64,000 nucleotides of DNA from Strigops habroptila (Eukaryota > Chordata > Aves > Psittaciformes > Psittacidae), in the NCBI RefSeq assembly GCF_004027225.2, contig NC_044296.2:4322796-4386795 (forward strand), in the 5' to 3' direction. Positions 1-13,333 of this stretch are shown piece after piece. A model generated the notes under the pieces. It searched no databases, had not been told where the DNA came from, and saw only the letters and a list, made by a program, of their open reading frames with translations. Every line of letters starts with the position of its first letter. Positions within the stretch are counted from its first letter, which is position 1. The translations under genes were made by a program, and so were the position numbers.

Positions 1-105
1 GGGGACACCGGAGCCCCGGGATGTGCCGGGATCAAACCAGCCCCACACACTGTGTGTCCCGCCGAACAGCGCCGTTCCCAGTGGGTTTTGCTGGTTTTTA
101 TTGGG

Positions 106-492
106 GCTGTGCAGCCTGGAGAAGAGAAGCTGCGTGGAGACCTCGGAGCAGCTTCCAGTGTGTGAAGGGGGCTACAAGGGTGCCAGAGGGAAGCTCTTCA
201 TCAGGGGCTGTAGCGATAGGACAAGGGGGAATGGGTTGAAGCTTAAACAGGGGAGATTTAGGCGAGATATAAGGCAGAAGTTCTTCCCTGTGAGGGTGCT
301 GAGGCGCTGGCACAGGGTGCCCAGAGTAGTGGTGAATGCTCCATCCCTGGCAGTGTTCAAGGCCAGGTTGGACACAGGGGCTTGGAGCAACCTGCTCTAG
401 TGGAAGCTGTCCCTGCCCGTGGCAGGGGGTTGGAGGTGGAGGAGCTTTAAGGTCCCTTCAACCCAAACCACTCCATGATTTTATGACTCTAT
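106..492 (+). repeat. CR1 LINE 3' end (ORF2 C-terminus plus 3' UTR)
   Basis: This is a 5'-truncated CR1 retrotransposon, the commonest LINE in birds. The conceptual protein around 195-400 carries the familiar ORF2 tail features: DRTRGNG, then KLKQGRFR, then a W.R.P..VVNAPSLAVFKARLD stretch. The nucleotide text ends with the CR1 3' UTR (GGTCCCTTCAACCC) and a degenerate ATTCTATGA-type octamer repeat near 475-490. The reading frame is still open across the last ~70 codons, but the part before about 190 has drifted out of frame, so the copy is dead and moderately old. Its last ~50 nt resemble the CR1 piece at 23984-24080, pointing to related subfamilies. Confidence 0.93.
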
Positions 493-1298
493 TTGAAGGC
501 ACACCAATGCTTGAGGCCAGCTTTCCTTCACTGAGGGGAGCAGGATGCTGGACACAGTAACGATGCCCAAGAAATGAAGGTGATCAATAAATAAAGGCAG
601 CCTGCCACGAGCTGTGGTTGTGCAGCCGACTTTTCCTCTGCCCCTTGTTGTTCATATTTCATACAGCCCGTAACATCACATGTCTGTTCACATGTATGAA
701 CTCTGTAGTCACACGTATGTTCAGTGTAGAGGACATTTATGTATCACTATGTATGTATGCATGTCACGCTAATAATCATTAATGAGTGGTAATGTATATC
801 AGCAGATAATGCAGAATAAAGGGACTGGACATCATAGATACTACCTCCAGCACAAACTACTATTAGCATTAGCGTACAATGTGTATTACAGGGAAAAGTG
901 AGAAGGAAAGGGTGAGGGGTTACCATCACTGTTACAAATTCCTAATATTTGGTGTTAATTCTTAAAGAAGACAGACACGACTGACACTTTTCGGTTAATT
1001 TACCACATGTGAAGGAATGAAAAAAGCGTGAGCCATGAAGTCTACCTGCTGCTTCAAAGACACAAACCAGCTGCTATTACTTGTTTGGGTAAATACTGTA
1101 ACATGAGTCTTCCCTGTGCACACCGGAGACAAGGGAGTGATGCTGGATAAGAGCCTTGAGTAGCCAGACTAAAGATTTGATGAAATGCTCCTATTATGAT
1201 ACTTTACAGCCTGCGGAATAGAGAAGCTGGTTACTTGATCCTCTGCTGTACCTGAACCTCATTGTTGCAGCTTTTAATAACTGAATATCCAGACCGCC
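493..1298. other. Intergenic spacer upstream of CIB3
   Basis: No gene is visible here. A tandem AATAAATAAA at 586-595 on the + strand would be a good polyadenylation signal, but no upstream coding exon in the window goes with it; it may be chance or the tail of a transcript ending at the window edge. The rest is AT-rich and without long frames. By human synteny FAM32A would lie to the left, head-to-head with CIB3. Confidence 0.5.
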
Positions 1299-1304
1299 TA
1301 TAAA
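1299..1304 (+). promoter_or_regulatory. CIB3: Candidate TATA box of CIB3
   Basis: TATAAA followed by GG lies 53 bases upstream of the CIB3 start codon. The spacing would place transcription start about 20-25 bases before the ATG, giving a very short 5' UTR. A further non-coding upstream exon cannot be excluded from sequence alone. Confidence 0.45.
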
Positions 1305-1356
1305 GGTGCCTCTGAGGAAAGAATGATGGGACTAGAATTAGCATTCAGAACTAGAA

Positions 1357-4300
1357 ATGGGCAACAAGCAAACTGTTTTCACTCAAGAGCAACTGGATGC
1401 ATATCAGGTATAAAACAAACTAAATGGCTGTTTGGACAGAACATTGAATAATGGGAAAGTTTTGTTTTTAAACAATCTCTTTTAAAAACTATTTGTTAGG
1501 AGTACTAAATTACAGCAAAGATTTTACTAACATAGTTTGATTCTTACATCAAGAAGAAGAGTTATAAAATGCTCCTAATTATGTGCCAAAAAGAAAAAGC
1601 TTTAATATTTGGCCACATATATTACAATATAACTTCATTTAAGTTGCCATATGGGAAAAGTTTGGGTTAGTGCGTGCTAAATACTGGCATTACATGTTGC
1701 ATCTTTTCTTATTTCATAGGACTGCACATTCTTTACAAGGAAAGAAATTCTGAGGTGAGTCTTGTATATGCATTTTGTGGGTAAAGGACAGAGATTGCTA
1801 CAAAGAGAAGTTATGTATAGGGCGAGGTATTTAAAAATAATTTTAAAATGGATTTACACAAATTCGAAGTGATACCTTTGGGAAGTCTGAGCATTTTTGT
1901 TGCCTTTTTGTGTACAAACCCTCTGTTATCTATCCTAAACTGAGCCAGAATTCTAAATTTTGCATTAAGGTACCAGTCTCTCTTTAGTTAACAGAGATAA
2001 ATGTAAAAAATTATATTAATGCCTCCTTTGCCAGCGACATCCACATTCCTTTCACCTTGTTTTATGACGGATGCTTCAAAGCATACTGTTATTCTTCAGA
2101 ATACTTTGCCTGGTTTATGAAAACATTAATGATTGTGTCAAATTTTCTTCATATCTTCTTAGAAATAATTATACTGATATTCTAAGATGCATTTTCCCTA
2201 AAGCCTTCAGGCACCTCATCAAACACTCCATTTAATCTCTGTTCAAAGGATCTGATAAAGACAGGCTCAGTATTCTCTTCATGTAAGACAGAGAATCTTC
2301 ACTGAAAACCTGAACTTGTTCTCCTCTCATTGAAAATACTTGCTCAGATAAGTAACATCCACAATATTGAAGTTGCATTTGCCATGCTTAACCATTTGGT
2401 TTACCAACAGAAAGGGAAGTGTTCAGTTTCTGCATCTCTCAAGATGTCACCACACAGTTTTTGCTAATTTAGCCGAAGGTGACAACCTTGTACAGAGCAT
2501 GTCCCTCTTTAGAACCTGCGTGTCTGTGTATGAATTCTAGACAGGATAAAATATGAATGGTTCTGTAATAACTGAAATCTAAACCTGTCATCTTTCCACA
2601 CCGTAAATAGATGCCAGACCCATAACTGTGTCATAAAACATTTATTATTGATAAGGATCCCGTTTAAAATTCTGCCCGATTGTTTTGTTGGTAATGGCTG
2701 TTACCAACAGCTTACTCCTTACTCCAGCACGAGAACTAAAGGAAATAGCATCCTGAAAAAGTCTTGGATAAATTAAAATTCTTACACACATTTTCTGTCT
2801 TTTGAACCTGAGCTCTATGGAAAAACAGAAAGATACTCAGGGTGGATAGAATCCTGCTAGAGTTAGTCCCAGATGTCTCTTCCTGCCCAGGGCTTTAGGC
2901 ATTCAAGGTTTTATTCTGCTACTTAAACTGAATCTTTCATGTTTCAGTTATTATGCCCATTATTTTTGGTCACATTCACTGTGAACTTGGAAAACAAATC
3001 CCTTTTGCCTTGCCACAAGCATTTCTGTGTTTGGAAACTGATTAGGCGGACCTGCATGTGGAAGGTCTTGTGCCTTGTTATCATAAACACAGACATCTAA
3101 CTACACCCAGTAGTAAAGTAGAAGTACATCTGAAACTTTGTAAAAATCTGGTTTCAGATACACGGTATTCAGTTGTTTGGCTGCCTGACCTGGGTAAGCA
3201 TTTTCACCTTTTTGTTTTGTGACTATGAAAGGCTTTGGATTTTTCACCAGCTCAAATAGGTTGTTCTTTTTAATACTCTCTTGCACCGACAACTACAGAT
3301 TGTGTATGTTATTTAGTGACTGATATTGATGTAGTAAAGGATGCAAAGTGTGAAGAGCGAGATGGAAAAGGCAGTTCTGGAAAAAGACACATTGGTTTTG
3401 GAGATCTAAAGAACTTGTTCCCTAAACAAATCTTTCTTTCTATTGCAGACTGTTTTACAGGTACCGAGATCTAGCCCCACAGCTAGTTCCACTCGACTAC
3501 ACACATAAACCAGACGTGACACTTCCCTATGAACTCATTGGCAGCATGCCAGAGCTGAAGGTACACAACTGGAATCAAGTGACACATTTCAGTTTAATCT
3601 AACCCTTTTTTAATAATTCATCCACTACTAATTGCTGGGAGGCTGAAATACAAATAAATTTTGGCTATTGAAGTCAAAAGGCTTTCTGGAAGCTTCTAGT
3701 GATTCCTGAAAACACCCTGAAATTGCATAAAGGTTAAAGAAGCCTGCAGCTGTGTCTACCTCTGGCGTATTAGACAAGAACAGAACAGCAGAAAAGGGAG
3801 CACTTGCCAAAAAGAGGTTACAGCAAAAATAATCTCGCTCCAGTTGTCTTATCTGCAGTGAAATAAATGCTGGTAAAGATGACCTTCCCCTGCTCCTGTG
3901 TTCTGTTTTCCAGGACAACCCATTCCGCCAGCGGATAGCAGAGGTTTTCTCAGAGGATGGAGATGGCAACATGACTTTAGATAATTTTTTGGACATGTTT
4001 TCAGTGCTGAGTGAAATGGCTCCCAGAGACTTGAAAGCTTATTATGCTTTTAAAATTTATGGTGAGTGAGACATGCATAAAAAGTAAACTTTTGGGGAAA
4101 TCCTGCAGCTTCAGGTAGGGATGCAAAACATTCATTTAGTCACTGTAATGACTGCTAGTTAGACATGTTTTAATACAGCCTTTCATTTCATTGCATTTGA
4201 ATGCCTCTTCTCTCTCCTAAAAACTTCTGGTCATCTTTACCCTTTTGTCTCTTCTTTCTTTGGGATTAGGGTTTATTACAAAATTTACAACCTGAAATTA

Positions 4301-5623
4301 TCTGCAGTTTTCAAGAGCTGATAAACGTTTGAGAAATACTTGTGTCTGAGGGACTGCTTGGAAAAGTGCAGCACAAGGGATCTGGCTGCCCATAAATAAT
4401 CTGTTGGGTGGTTTTGGTGTGGGAAGCACACTTCCAGCAGCTTGCTCCAAGGACAAATTTAAAGGTTGTTTTTGTTTTTCTTCTTCTTTTTCCAGTTACT
4501 TTCCTTATAATCAGCTAAAGCCAAACAATATATCAAACAACAACCAACAGCTTTTTCTTACCATTTAAACTGTGCATGATTCAGCCAAGATCTTAAAGAA
4601 GTGAAGCCCCACCAAAACTGCACAGCCTGTTCTCTTCCTTTAACTTACTATTTCTTGCTTTTAGTCCAGTACTAGTGCTTTCCTAGAATCATTTAATTAT
4701 GGCTAGGCTATGTTTAGCCATTAAACTATTCACAACTGTTCCCCTTATGTATGATAGGGGCGAATTATTCCAGGATTTTTATTTTTGTATTTCATTTTTA
4801 TACAAGCAAATACAGATAAGAATTTCTGATTTGAAATTTCTCCTCGTAAATACATCATGCCCTGGGAACCAAACCTTTCCTGTTAGGTCTTGGCAGTCAA
4901 CCGTGTCAAAGGGCTGAGTTTTGCCACTTTGAATTCCTTTTGTTTCCTTTGCCAGATTTTAACAACGATGACTACATATGCAAATCTGATCTAGAGAAAA
5001 CAGTCAACAAATTAACCCGAAATGAACTTACCCCAGAAGAAGTGAGCCTTGTATGTGAAAAGGTGATTTATGAAGCTGATGCGGACAATGATGGCAAGCT
5101 GTCTCTGGAAGACTTCCAGCATATGATAATACGGGCTCCAGATTTCCTTAGGTAATATTTGCTTTGCATTTCTAACACAAGATTGATCTTATTTTTTTGG
5201 TCAGAAGTCTCTACAGTGTGTGTTTTATGTCTCCTCAGCCATTGCAGATCCCTGACAGTAGTAGTAGAGCTGTCCACTGCAAAGACTGGGAAAAACAGAT
5301 GCTTGAAAAAGTGGGGAGGCTTCTTGACTTGCTTTTGGAACCTCTGATATATTTTGGACACAAATAAAAAAGTCCTGAACTTAAAATGTTAGTTTTAGCT
5401 CTTAGGCTCCATTGAGAAGTATATGAGATGATGCCTGACAGAGTCTTAATGTGGTTTCTGACACACAACTTGCACAAAGCAGCAGTCAAATGTTGCATTT
5501 ATTTAATGTACAAAGACAGGTTCCAATTTATAGGATTAATTGTAGTGAATCCTTTTAATAGATCGATGATAAGTGATCATTACTTCCTCTTTTTTTAATA
5601 GCACATTTCACATTCGAATCTGA
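1357..5623 (+). CDS. CIB3: Calcium and integrin-binding family member 3 (six coding exons, complete)
   Basis: CIB3 is a small EF-hand calcium/magnesium sensor; CIB2 and CIB3 are auxiliary subunits of the TMC mechanotransduction channel in inner-ear hair cells. Coding exons are 1357-1407, 1720-1754, 3449-3560, 3914-4061, 4956-5151 and 5602-5623. All introns are GT-AG and the phases join cleanly into 187 aa, the length of human CIB3. The protein opens [17 protein letters not shown], which is specific for CIB3 over CIB2. EF-hand loop 3 is [12 protein letters not shown] (residues 116-127) and loop 4 is [12 protein letters not shown] (157-168); the second hand ([12 protein letters not shown], 79-90) is degenerate, as is normal in the family. 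It ends STFHIRI. Glycine 2 could accept myristate, as in CIB1, but this is unproven. The gene converges on RAB8A, as expected from human order with the HSH2D step missing. No lesion was seen. Confidence 0.97.
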
Positions 5624-5955
5624 ATCCAGTGAAACACGCAGAGGGAAGCACTTCTTGAACCTTCAACAACTACTACTTCACCTGAGATTACTGTCCATGA
5701 GGGAGCAAAAGGAGAGGAGCAAAGAGGACAGTTTCTGGTAACTGAACCAGTCAGAGAACTCTGTCTCTTTTTTACCTCTTTAGAAGGAGCAATTCATTAA
5801 GCTCTTCATCATGATTTCTCTGTCATTTATCAAAATGTCTATTTTCCCTGCAGCGTAACAAAAACTCTATTCCTCCTCCCTCCCCCCAGCTAAAGCAAAT
5901 CTGACCTAGACAGTGAGATGAGAAATAGTTTTTTCGAGTTCAGATACCACCAGGT

Positions 5956-5961
5956 AATAAA
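5956..5961 (+). terminator. CIB3: Candidate poly(A) signal of CIB3
   Basis: AATAAA lies about 330 bases after the CIB3 stop codon. It is the first canonical hexamer I noted downstream on this strand. Use is inferred; a 3' UTR of about 350 nt would be reasonable for this gene. Confidence 0.4.
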
Positions 5962-6173
5962 GGAACTTGTATCAAAGTACACAGAGAAGAGCTTTCTACT
6001 TCCAAATTTATAATGAAAGGTGAACGTATTTTCAAGTACAAGAGAGCCTCCACCCAGGTTCCTGCCCCTCTTTTCTATTTCTATAAATACTCCATTTCCC
6101 ACACAAGAACCTGCATGCACGAGCGATGAATGGGACTGAAACTCAGCTGGTAAAATTCTCTTTTCATAAGAAG

Positions 6174-6179
6174 TTTATT
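6174..6179 (-). terminator. RAB8A: Candidate distal poly(A) signal of RAB8A
   Basis: On the minus strand the text reads GCATAAATAAAC followed by an A/T-rich cleavage region, a strong AATAAA context. If used, RAB8A would have a 3' UTR of about 3.8 kb ending only ~200 bases from the candidate CIB3 poly(A) signal. Another minus-strand AATAAA at 7041-7046 could serve a shorter form. Confidence 0.4.
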
Positions 6180-9100
6180 TATGCAGTGCTCAGGGTCCTG
6201 TACAACAGAGTAAAAACATACATACTGTAATAAACAACAGGTTTGGTTTTCATACAAACATGGAAATCAATGAGAAGTGTTTAAGAAAGCAATTGTCATG
6301 TGGGAAGGGGGGCAGCCAAAAGTGGTCATTCTAAAAAACACAATTTACAGTTGCTCTAAAAAATTGTGGGATGCATTAAAGTTCCCTTCAAAGCGAAGTC
6401 CTAAGTCCCAACTCACGCTCAACATAGAGCATCTGATTCCTGCAGAAGGGCTGGAGAGCCCAGCCCAAAAAACGTGTATTGACTACAGAAACAAGATCTC
6501 CAATGATCACTGGAAGAGATGGGTCAAAGAATAAGGCAGCCTGAAATAATCAGACTGCACGTTACCATCAACGTTCAACCGAACAGCTCCTTAGTTAACC
6601 TAGAAATGAAGACAGAAGTTAGTCTCATTCCTTCCCAATCCCTCTGAGCTTCTGGTACTAATGGAGACCATCCTCCACGCAGCTGTTTGTCCATTTCCTT
6701 TCCAGCACAGACACCAGCCATTTCAAGTCCAAGAGAACAAGAAATCATGGTAGCTTTTGAGCATGATCATCAAGCCAAAGACACCACCACCACAATCCTC
6801 ATCCCCTAACAATTGCCAGCGAGATGAGCAGCATCTCACATGAAAGGAGACACCAAAAAAGTTTCAGCAGCAGTAAAGAGACTTACAATAATCCATAGGA
6901 TTTATAAATCTGAGGCTGAAAGTCTGATGCTGGCATAAGGCTCTGATGTCAAGGAACATGAGGTGTGCCCACTGGCATAGGACCAAGACGACAGACAACC
7001 TACATGTTAAAATGGCAGCGTTCAAACAGCACTTCCCCTATTTATTGACAGACGAGCTCCTGACAGGCCCACACCCAAAGGGGGTGAAGACTATCTGAAA
7101 TATTGCAACCAGCCTCAAAAACAAGGTCAGCCACAGAATTCTGTGATACTCATTAAAGTAAGGGAGTTTGAGAACATGCTCAAAAATGGGTTTGTTTTTC
7201 TACAAACCGAGTGTTACTCCGTTACCTTTTAGTGGCATTTAGACACTGAGAATGTGTAGTAAGCACAGAGTTAGTTTTTCAGATCAACTTAAATTCCCCA
7301 GTTTTACAAATTCTGTACCTGATTGAAGATTTTTTCTTCCTTACAGAAAGTTCAGATACAAACTCATTACTGGAGGTATTTACACAGTACCTCTTTCCAT
7401 CACTGTGTTTTCCATAACACTCAAAAACCACAGTAATTTAATTATGTGATGGAAACAACAACTACATATTGTCCTTCTCCAAGATTTGATGTCCACATTT
7501 AGCAACATGCAGTCAAGCGTACGTACAACTGCAGTGTCTTCAACCTTTTCCTGTCCTACATTTGCATTTTATGTTTCATATTGCTTCCTCTGATTTAATA
7601 TTGGTGTAGAGTCTGTAGACCCCAGATGTACAGTGATGACTGTAATCACAGTAACTGTATGAAACTTCCTGAGTTTGGGCAATAATGTAGTTATTCATGG
7701 AGTACACCAAATCATCTCGTAAAAGGAAAGCATGCTATAAGTTAGGTACAGAAACATGTGCAACAACCAGCATAAGCTGAAACAAAACGTATTCACATAC
7801 AGAATTCGTTTTGAATGAAAAGAGTAACTTCAGATTTAGAAAATGAGGAGTGAAAACCACAATCCCATCCTTCAAGTTTTATCCACTTGGAAATGAATAT
7901 GGTTTGCTTTCTCACTGCAAGATATCAGTTTAGATACTGCCACCAGGCAGCACCATGGTGGACAACCCCTGGTATCAAATTAGACCAACCACTTACTTTT
8001 CCAGTCCCTCATCTCAAGATCAAAGTGTTGCTTGTCCTATCTACAGCTCTGCATTAACTACGCTTTGAAGCACATACTGACTAGAAGGCTCTTCAGTAGC
8101 TTGAAGTGATTTTATCCTACAGATACATCAGCGTGTACATCCCCTATGGTGCACGTTCACCAAGTCCTCACACTAAAAAGCCACAAGTAAACAAAAAAAA
8201 CCCAGCCCAACATCATAAGGTTCTGGTTAGAGGAAAGCTCTACGTATGATTTTAATCATGAACAGAGCTCGCTGTAATCTGCTCTTTAAACATAAAATAA
8301 CAAAAGCTTGGTAGCACAGAAAATGCATTGTTATAAACCAGTAACTTCTGCAGGAAAATTTCCTTTTCCATTTTAGAAAACCAGGCAATGCTCCTGTTGA
8401 GCCCAGTTGCATGCTGCAGACTTCTAGTTTCAATCTGAATCTGATAGATCATTAACTACAGCAATAGGAGTGCTCCTTTGAGGCCAGGCTGTAATACCAC
8501 AAACTTGAAGAAAACAAAACTGGTGAGTAAATTCATTAACTTTAAAATCAGCTTTAATTTTACCCTTGAAGTGCAGTTGTCAATGTAAACAAAGCATGTT
8601 AACAATTCCAGTGAGTTGCAGGACACAGCTGATATGGTTGTTTGAATTAAATACACCATAATTGCAATCACTCCACAGCAGGCTTTGAAAGAGATGGCTC
8701 TTCCTGGCTCCTTTTGTCAGCCTAATGAAGTCAATCTTACAGCCTCTGAACTGACAGTAATGAGCTATGGAGGAGCTTTACTTGGCTGGTACATTTTATA
8801 CATTGGAATGTAATAGACTGTGTATATCAGAATAAATACATAGGCTATTTCCACTGAGGACTAACACTGTCTGCACTGCTGCTCACTAGTGACAGCTTTG
8901 CTGCTGCCTGAAATCCGCAGCGATCGCAGCTCAGCAAATCTCAGCTTCCCAAAGTTGGTTTGCAGAAAGTGTTTGTATGTGCAACGTGTCTTTGCATATG
9001 TGAGCAAAGTGTGCGTGAGGACGCACAACTGGAAGCAGTGCAACACATGTTCTTGTCACGATACAAAATGAGCTACTATGTCATGACAGATGTGGAGTTG

Positions 9101-9967
9101 TTCTCAAGCGGAGAAGGAAAAGCTGGAACGTTTGAGTGAGCGTTCCTGCCCGAACCACGGCCTGTTTCTCTAAGAACAGATCACAGACCATTTGCACGAG
9201 ACTCGCTGTAGCCATCATCTCCTCTGAAACACGCCCGAACATCTGGAGTACTTAATTAAGCACAGTCAAGTCTAACATGGAGATAGTAATTCCCGACGGG
9301 AAAGAACCATTGTATTTACAGCACACTTTGGTTTTTTAAAAAAATAGAGATTCCTTTGAGGAGGATTATTTTTTAACTTCAAATGTACTTGTGGATTGTC
9401 CAGAGTAACGCAGCTGAGCGATTAACAGATAAGGGGGTTTTCTCCATAGCAGCCAAGAGGTGGAGATGCAGAAAGCTACCTTCTACCTTCCGAGAAGGTA
9501 CAAGCCTGTACTGCTCACAGCAGCACAATTCTTTGCTGTTTTGAAGCAATTGTTCTATATGCACCTCCAGATGTGGCTACGCACACATCTCACCTACACA
9601 TACCTGTGCTTCACTGGTATTGGCATTTCCATTTCTTGTTTTGATCGTAACTTCACCTCTCTAAGTTGGATATATCATGGATACAAACCAGAAGATTGAA
9701 GCCTGCCAGCAAAGGTGCTGTATCACAGGTCCCAGGTGCTCTGCACTCCCTCTGCTAGACAACACACATGCCCAGTGGCAATCTGACCAAAATAAACTTG
9801 TTTCGTCTCCAAAACTGAAGAGTCAGTTACTAAAATAAACAATTTCTTACTCGTATGGTCACAACGTGACAAGGTTGAGGATGCAAAGTCCACAGCCAGA
9901 GGAAAGCTCACTCGTAACAGGCACAGTCCAGCTCAGGGAGCAGCCGCTCGGGTTAAGGCCGTGTCCC
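6180..9967 (-). other. Probable RAB8A 3' UTR / tail-to-tail intergenic region
   Basis: No coding exon can be supported over these 3.8 kb. The sequence is moderately AT-rich and free of recognisable transposons, which suits a long 3' UTR. I looked specifically for SH2-domain exons on the minus strand, because HSH2D sits between RAB8A and CIB3 in human, and found none. The short open frames here show no family motifs and no conserved splice context. Confidence 0.45.
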
Positions 9968-12900
9968 TCACAGAAGAACACATCGGAAAAAGCTGCTTTT
10001 CTTTTGCTGGTCTGGTGTGATTTTGACGCCCTGGTTGCTGCCCTGGGGGCTGTTGCCTTCCTGGAGACACAAAGAGCATTTTATTACTTATTTATCAGAG
10101 AACTATGGCTGCTGCCTTCAGCTCTAACACCCGCTGCGCCCATTCTCCTGCCTTCCATGGGCTCAGAGACAGCCAGGATAGAACAAACCCCAATAAATGA
10201 TATGTTTGGCTCTTGCTGAAACATGCAGGAATCCAGAGCAAGACCCAAACCATCCTCTACCCCTCCCTTTCAATAAAACAAAGAAAAGAGAGTTTTATTC
10301 ATGGAAAACCTCACCCATTGCAGCCACCTCCTGCAATGCAGGGACAGTTGTTGATAAGCCAAGGTCAGAGCGTAGCTTGGCAAAACTAAGAATGAATTCC
10401 TCTAACATTTGGTGCATTCCCCATGTAAAAGACCACAAAATACTTCCTATACACTCTTTGGCTTTGGGTTTGTCCCATTGAAATACAATGTGGATGAAAT
10501 AAAAGTTACTCACCAACTTCTTGTCCATTTTTGCTTTGATATCTCTTGCCAGAGTGAAAAATGCCTGCAGCGAGTGCAACAGTTGGGTGTTACGTGGTAA
10601 ATAAGATGTACCCAGTAACACTTTTGTTTAGCAATAAGCTGCCTTCCCGAGTTTGTACGTACACCGAACTCCTGAAGAGCCAAGTTATCAGCTTTTTCCC
10701 CTCCTCTGGGTTTTAATGCTCCTTTTCCAACCCCAAACCTCCCTTCTGAGCCCCAAAAAAACTGCACAGGCCACACGTGCAGGCCCAGGTTTATGGAGCA
10801 GGAAAGCCCTGCCCTTGATCGATCACAGCAGTGAACGCAAAGACACAAGTCAAGGTTTTCACTCTGCTCTCAGACCCCTGCGGTTTGTTCCATTTAAGTA
10901 AAGGAGCACATCGTTGGCCAGCCAAGGCCTTCACAGGACACTTCAGAGTCCCACACAGCACTGAGTGCTCCCACCCCGTCTGCACAAGCCAGCGAGCCCT
11001 GCAAGGGGAGGGTTCTGGTACTCACGTTCTCTATGTTTATATTTGCCTTTGCGCTGGTCTCCATGAACTTAATTCCGAAGCTGGCAGCGAGCTGCACGCA
11101 AACAGGTTGCACATGAGATCAGGAACTGCAGGAACAGCTCCAAACCCGAGCAGTGGTGCAGGGAACAGCTCCAAACCCCCCTGGCACCATTCACAGGAAC
11201 AGGGGGATTTACTCAAGCAGAACAAGTTGCAAATATTGGGAACTAAATCTCATTCCTGATAGCATCTGTTCCCACCAGCTCTGCTTGGCTGCTTTACGCT
11301 CTGCACACACTCTAATCTGCTGCTTTGTGTTTTGTATTTGCTCTTGCATGGATACCTTGTCAGCTTTGTGGCATCTCCAGCATGCAAATGTACCACCTCT
11401 ACCTCAACTAAGTAGCACCTGATGCTGAAAAGACAACCCCGTCTACCTCATCTCAGTGGCTTTCAGCCAAGGAGAGACATTTCCGCAATGCCCAACTCCA
11501 GCAAACCTTTTCTTGCTTTCTCTCAGAAAATCTCCAGCCTGTTGCTTGGCACGTGGCGAGCACAGAACAGACATGAACCCTTCACACAGACTCAGCTTTT
11601 ATCAGAGCAGGACAATGTGCTGCAACTACAGCTTGGGAAACGTTCGATAGTTCCACTTGGAAATACTGCCCCAGTCCCGACACCGACGGCTGTTTCCACC
11701 CCCCGAACAGTCCGTGCTGCGACAGGGTGACGCTGCAGCACTCACCTTCTCCCCTTGCTCTCTGGACACTTGTCTTTTGTCATTTGCATCGCATTTGTTC
11801 CCCAAGATCATCTTCTCGACGTCCGGCGAGGCGTGCTGAGACACAAACAGACCACAGGCTTTGCCTTGGGGAGCCGAGGCACCCACCGAGGCCCTAACAT
11901 GGAGATGCTGGTGCTCAGCACCTCCCAGACATCTACAGGCTCCCCCACAGCCCATGTTCCAGTGGGTGTCCTGCATGACAACTGCTCCCAGGCCACTTGC
12001 AGCAGCAGGAAAACATCACCCCTCAGGTCCCCCCGTCACTGGAGGGTACGGCCCCCAGGGCCACCCCTCGGTTACTGTGCACCATGACACCCCAGGAGTC
12101 ACTATCACTGATCTTCACTCCATTTGGTTCCACGTACCCTTCAGCACGTGAATTCAAAACAAACTCAACGCATCTGAAGCAATAAAGCTTCAACTACTTT
12201 CGGAGGAAGAAACACCACGTTTAACATTCGGTAAGGAAACAGAGAAATTACCTCTTTGATATTCCTGACCCAGTTCCGAATGTTCTCAAACGATTTCTCA
12301 TTGGTGATGTCATAGACTAACATAATGCCCTAAAGATCAAAAGGAGGCAGTTTCAGCTGGTGTCACTTTAAACAGGAGTTAAAAAGTTTAAAAGGAGTTA
12401 AAGTTCTCCTTTCCGCAGCAGAAAGGAGCCACTGAACAACAGCTACTTCTGAAACAGCCGGTTCGTGGTTCCGCATAACGCGCCATCGCGGCTGCTTGCC
12501 CAGATAAGGCGCCCAGGACACGTGCTCATGGAGGGAACCGGCCCCCAGGCGCTCCAGCAGCGGCACAGGGGTAAATCCAGAGCCAGGCACCGTGTGCGCG
12601 CCCCGCGGTGAACCCGGCCCGGCCCCGCATCTAAGCTCCTACCATCGCTCCCCGGTAGTAGGCGGTTGTGATGGTTCGAAATCGCTCCTGCCCGGCGGTG
12701 TCCCTGCATCAGACAGAACACGGGGGTCACGCAAACCACCAGCACACACCGGCTAAAGCCACCAAACGTTGTAGTTATCCTAACTTGAAGCAGTCTTTGG
12801 GGGCACTGGAGCCGTCTTTTGGGCTCTAAGAGCTCATAAAGTGCCAAAGACCGCAAATGGAATAAAAACTTCACAGGAACGTGGCCACCGCGCACCGCAG

Positions 12901-13333
12901 CCACCGCGGGCCAGGCACTGAGTGCGGAACACGGCTCTTACCATATCTGCAGCTTAATTTTCTTGCCGTCCAGCTCTATAGTTCTGATTTTAAAGTCAAT
13001 ACCTGTAAAGAGAAGCCACCAAGTCACTCCCGGTTCCTGCCCGACGGAATACTCTCCCCTCCCGGTCCCGGAGGAGCCCTGGGGGCCGAGCGCCCTCCCC
13101 CGCCGCTGACGGCGGAGCAAATCGGTAATGGCCCTCACGGAGCGACGGCGGCCGGGCCGGGACGACGCAGCACACCCCCCCGCCCCGACAGCGCCGAGCG
13201 GGCGCTCACCGATGGTGGAGATGAAGGTGGCGTTGAAGGCGTCCTCGGAGAAGCGGAAGAGCGCGCACGTCTTGCCCACGCCGGAGTCGCCGATGAGCAG
13301 CAGCTTGAACAGGTAATCGTACGTCTTCGCCAT
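9968..13333 (-). CDS. RAB8A: Ras-related GTPase Rab-8A (eight coding exons, complete)
   Basis: RAB8A is a small GTPase that drives exocytic and ciliary membrane traffic from the trans-Golgi and recycling endosomes. Minus-strand coding exons, 5' to 3': 13333-13210, 13002-12942, 12703-12643, 12329-12252, 11835-11746, 11091-11026, 10564-10514 and 10060-9968. All have GT-AG borders and together encode 207 aa, equal to human. Visible motifs are the P-loop GDSGVGKT (15-22), switch I Thr40, WDTAGQE (62-68), Thr72 (the LRRK2-type phosphosite), NKCD (121-124), TSAK (150-153) and the C-terminal CVLL prenylation box. The tail [16 protein letters not shown] identifies RAB8A rather than RAB8B. Bird-specific changes include Ala24, Ala35 and LAASFG at the start of exon 6. 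It lies head-to-tail behind TPM4, and exon 1 sits in a CpG island. Confidence 0.98.

Noticed and set aside
23-400. 125-codon + strand frame near the left edge
   Set aside because: It reads through CR1 ORF2 tail sequence and is LINE debris, not a host gene.
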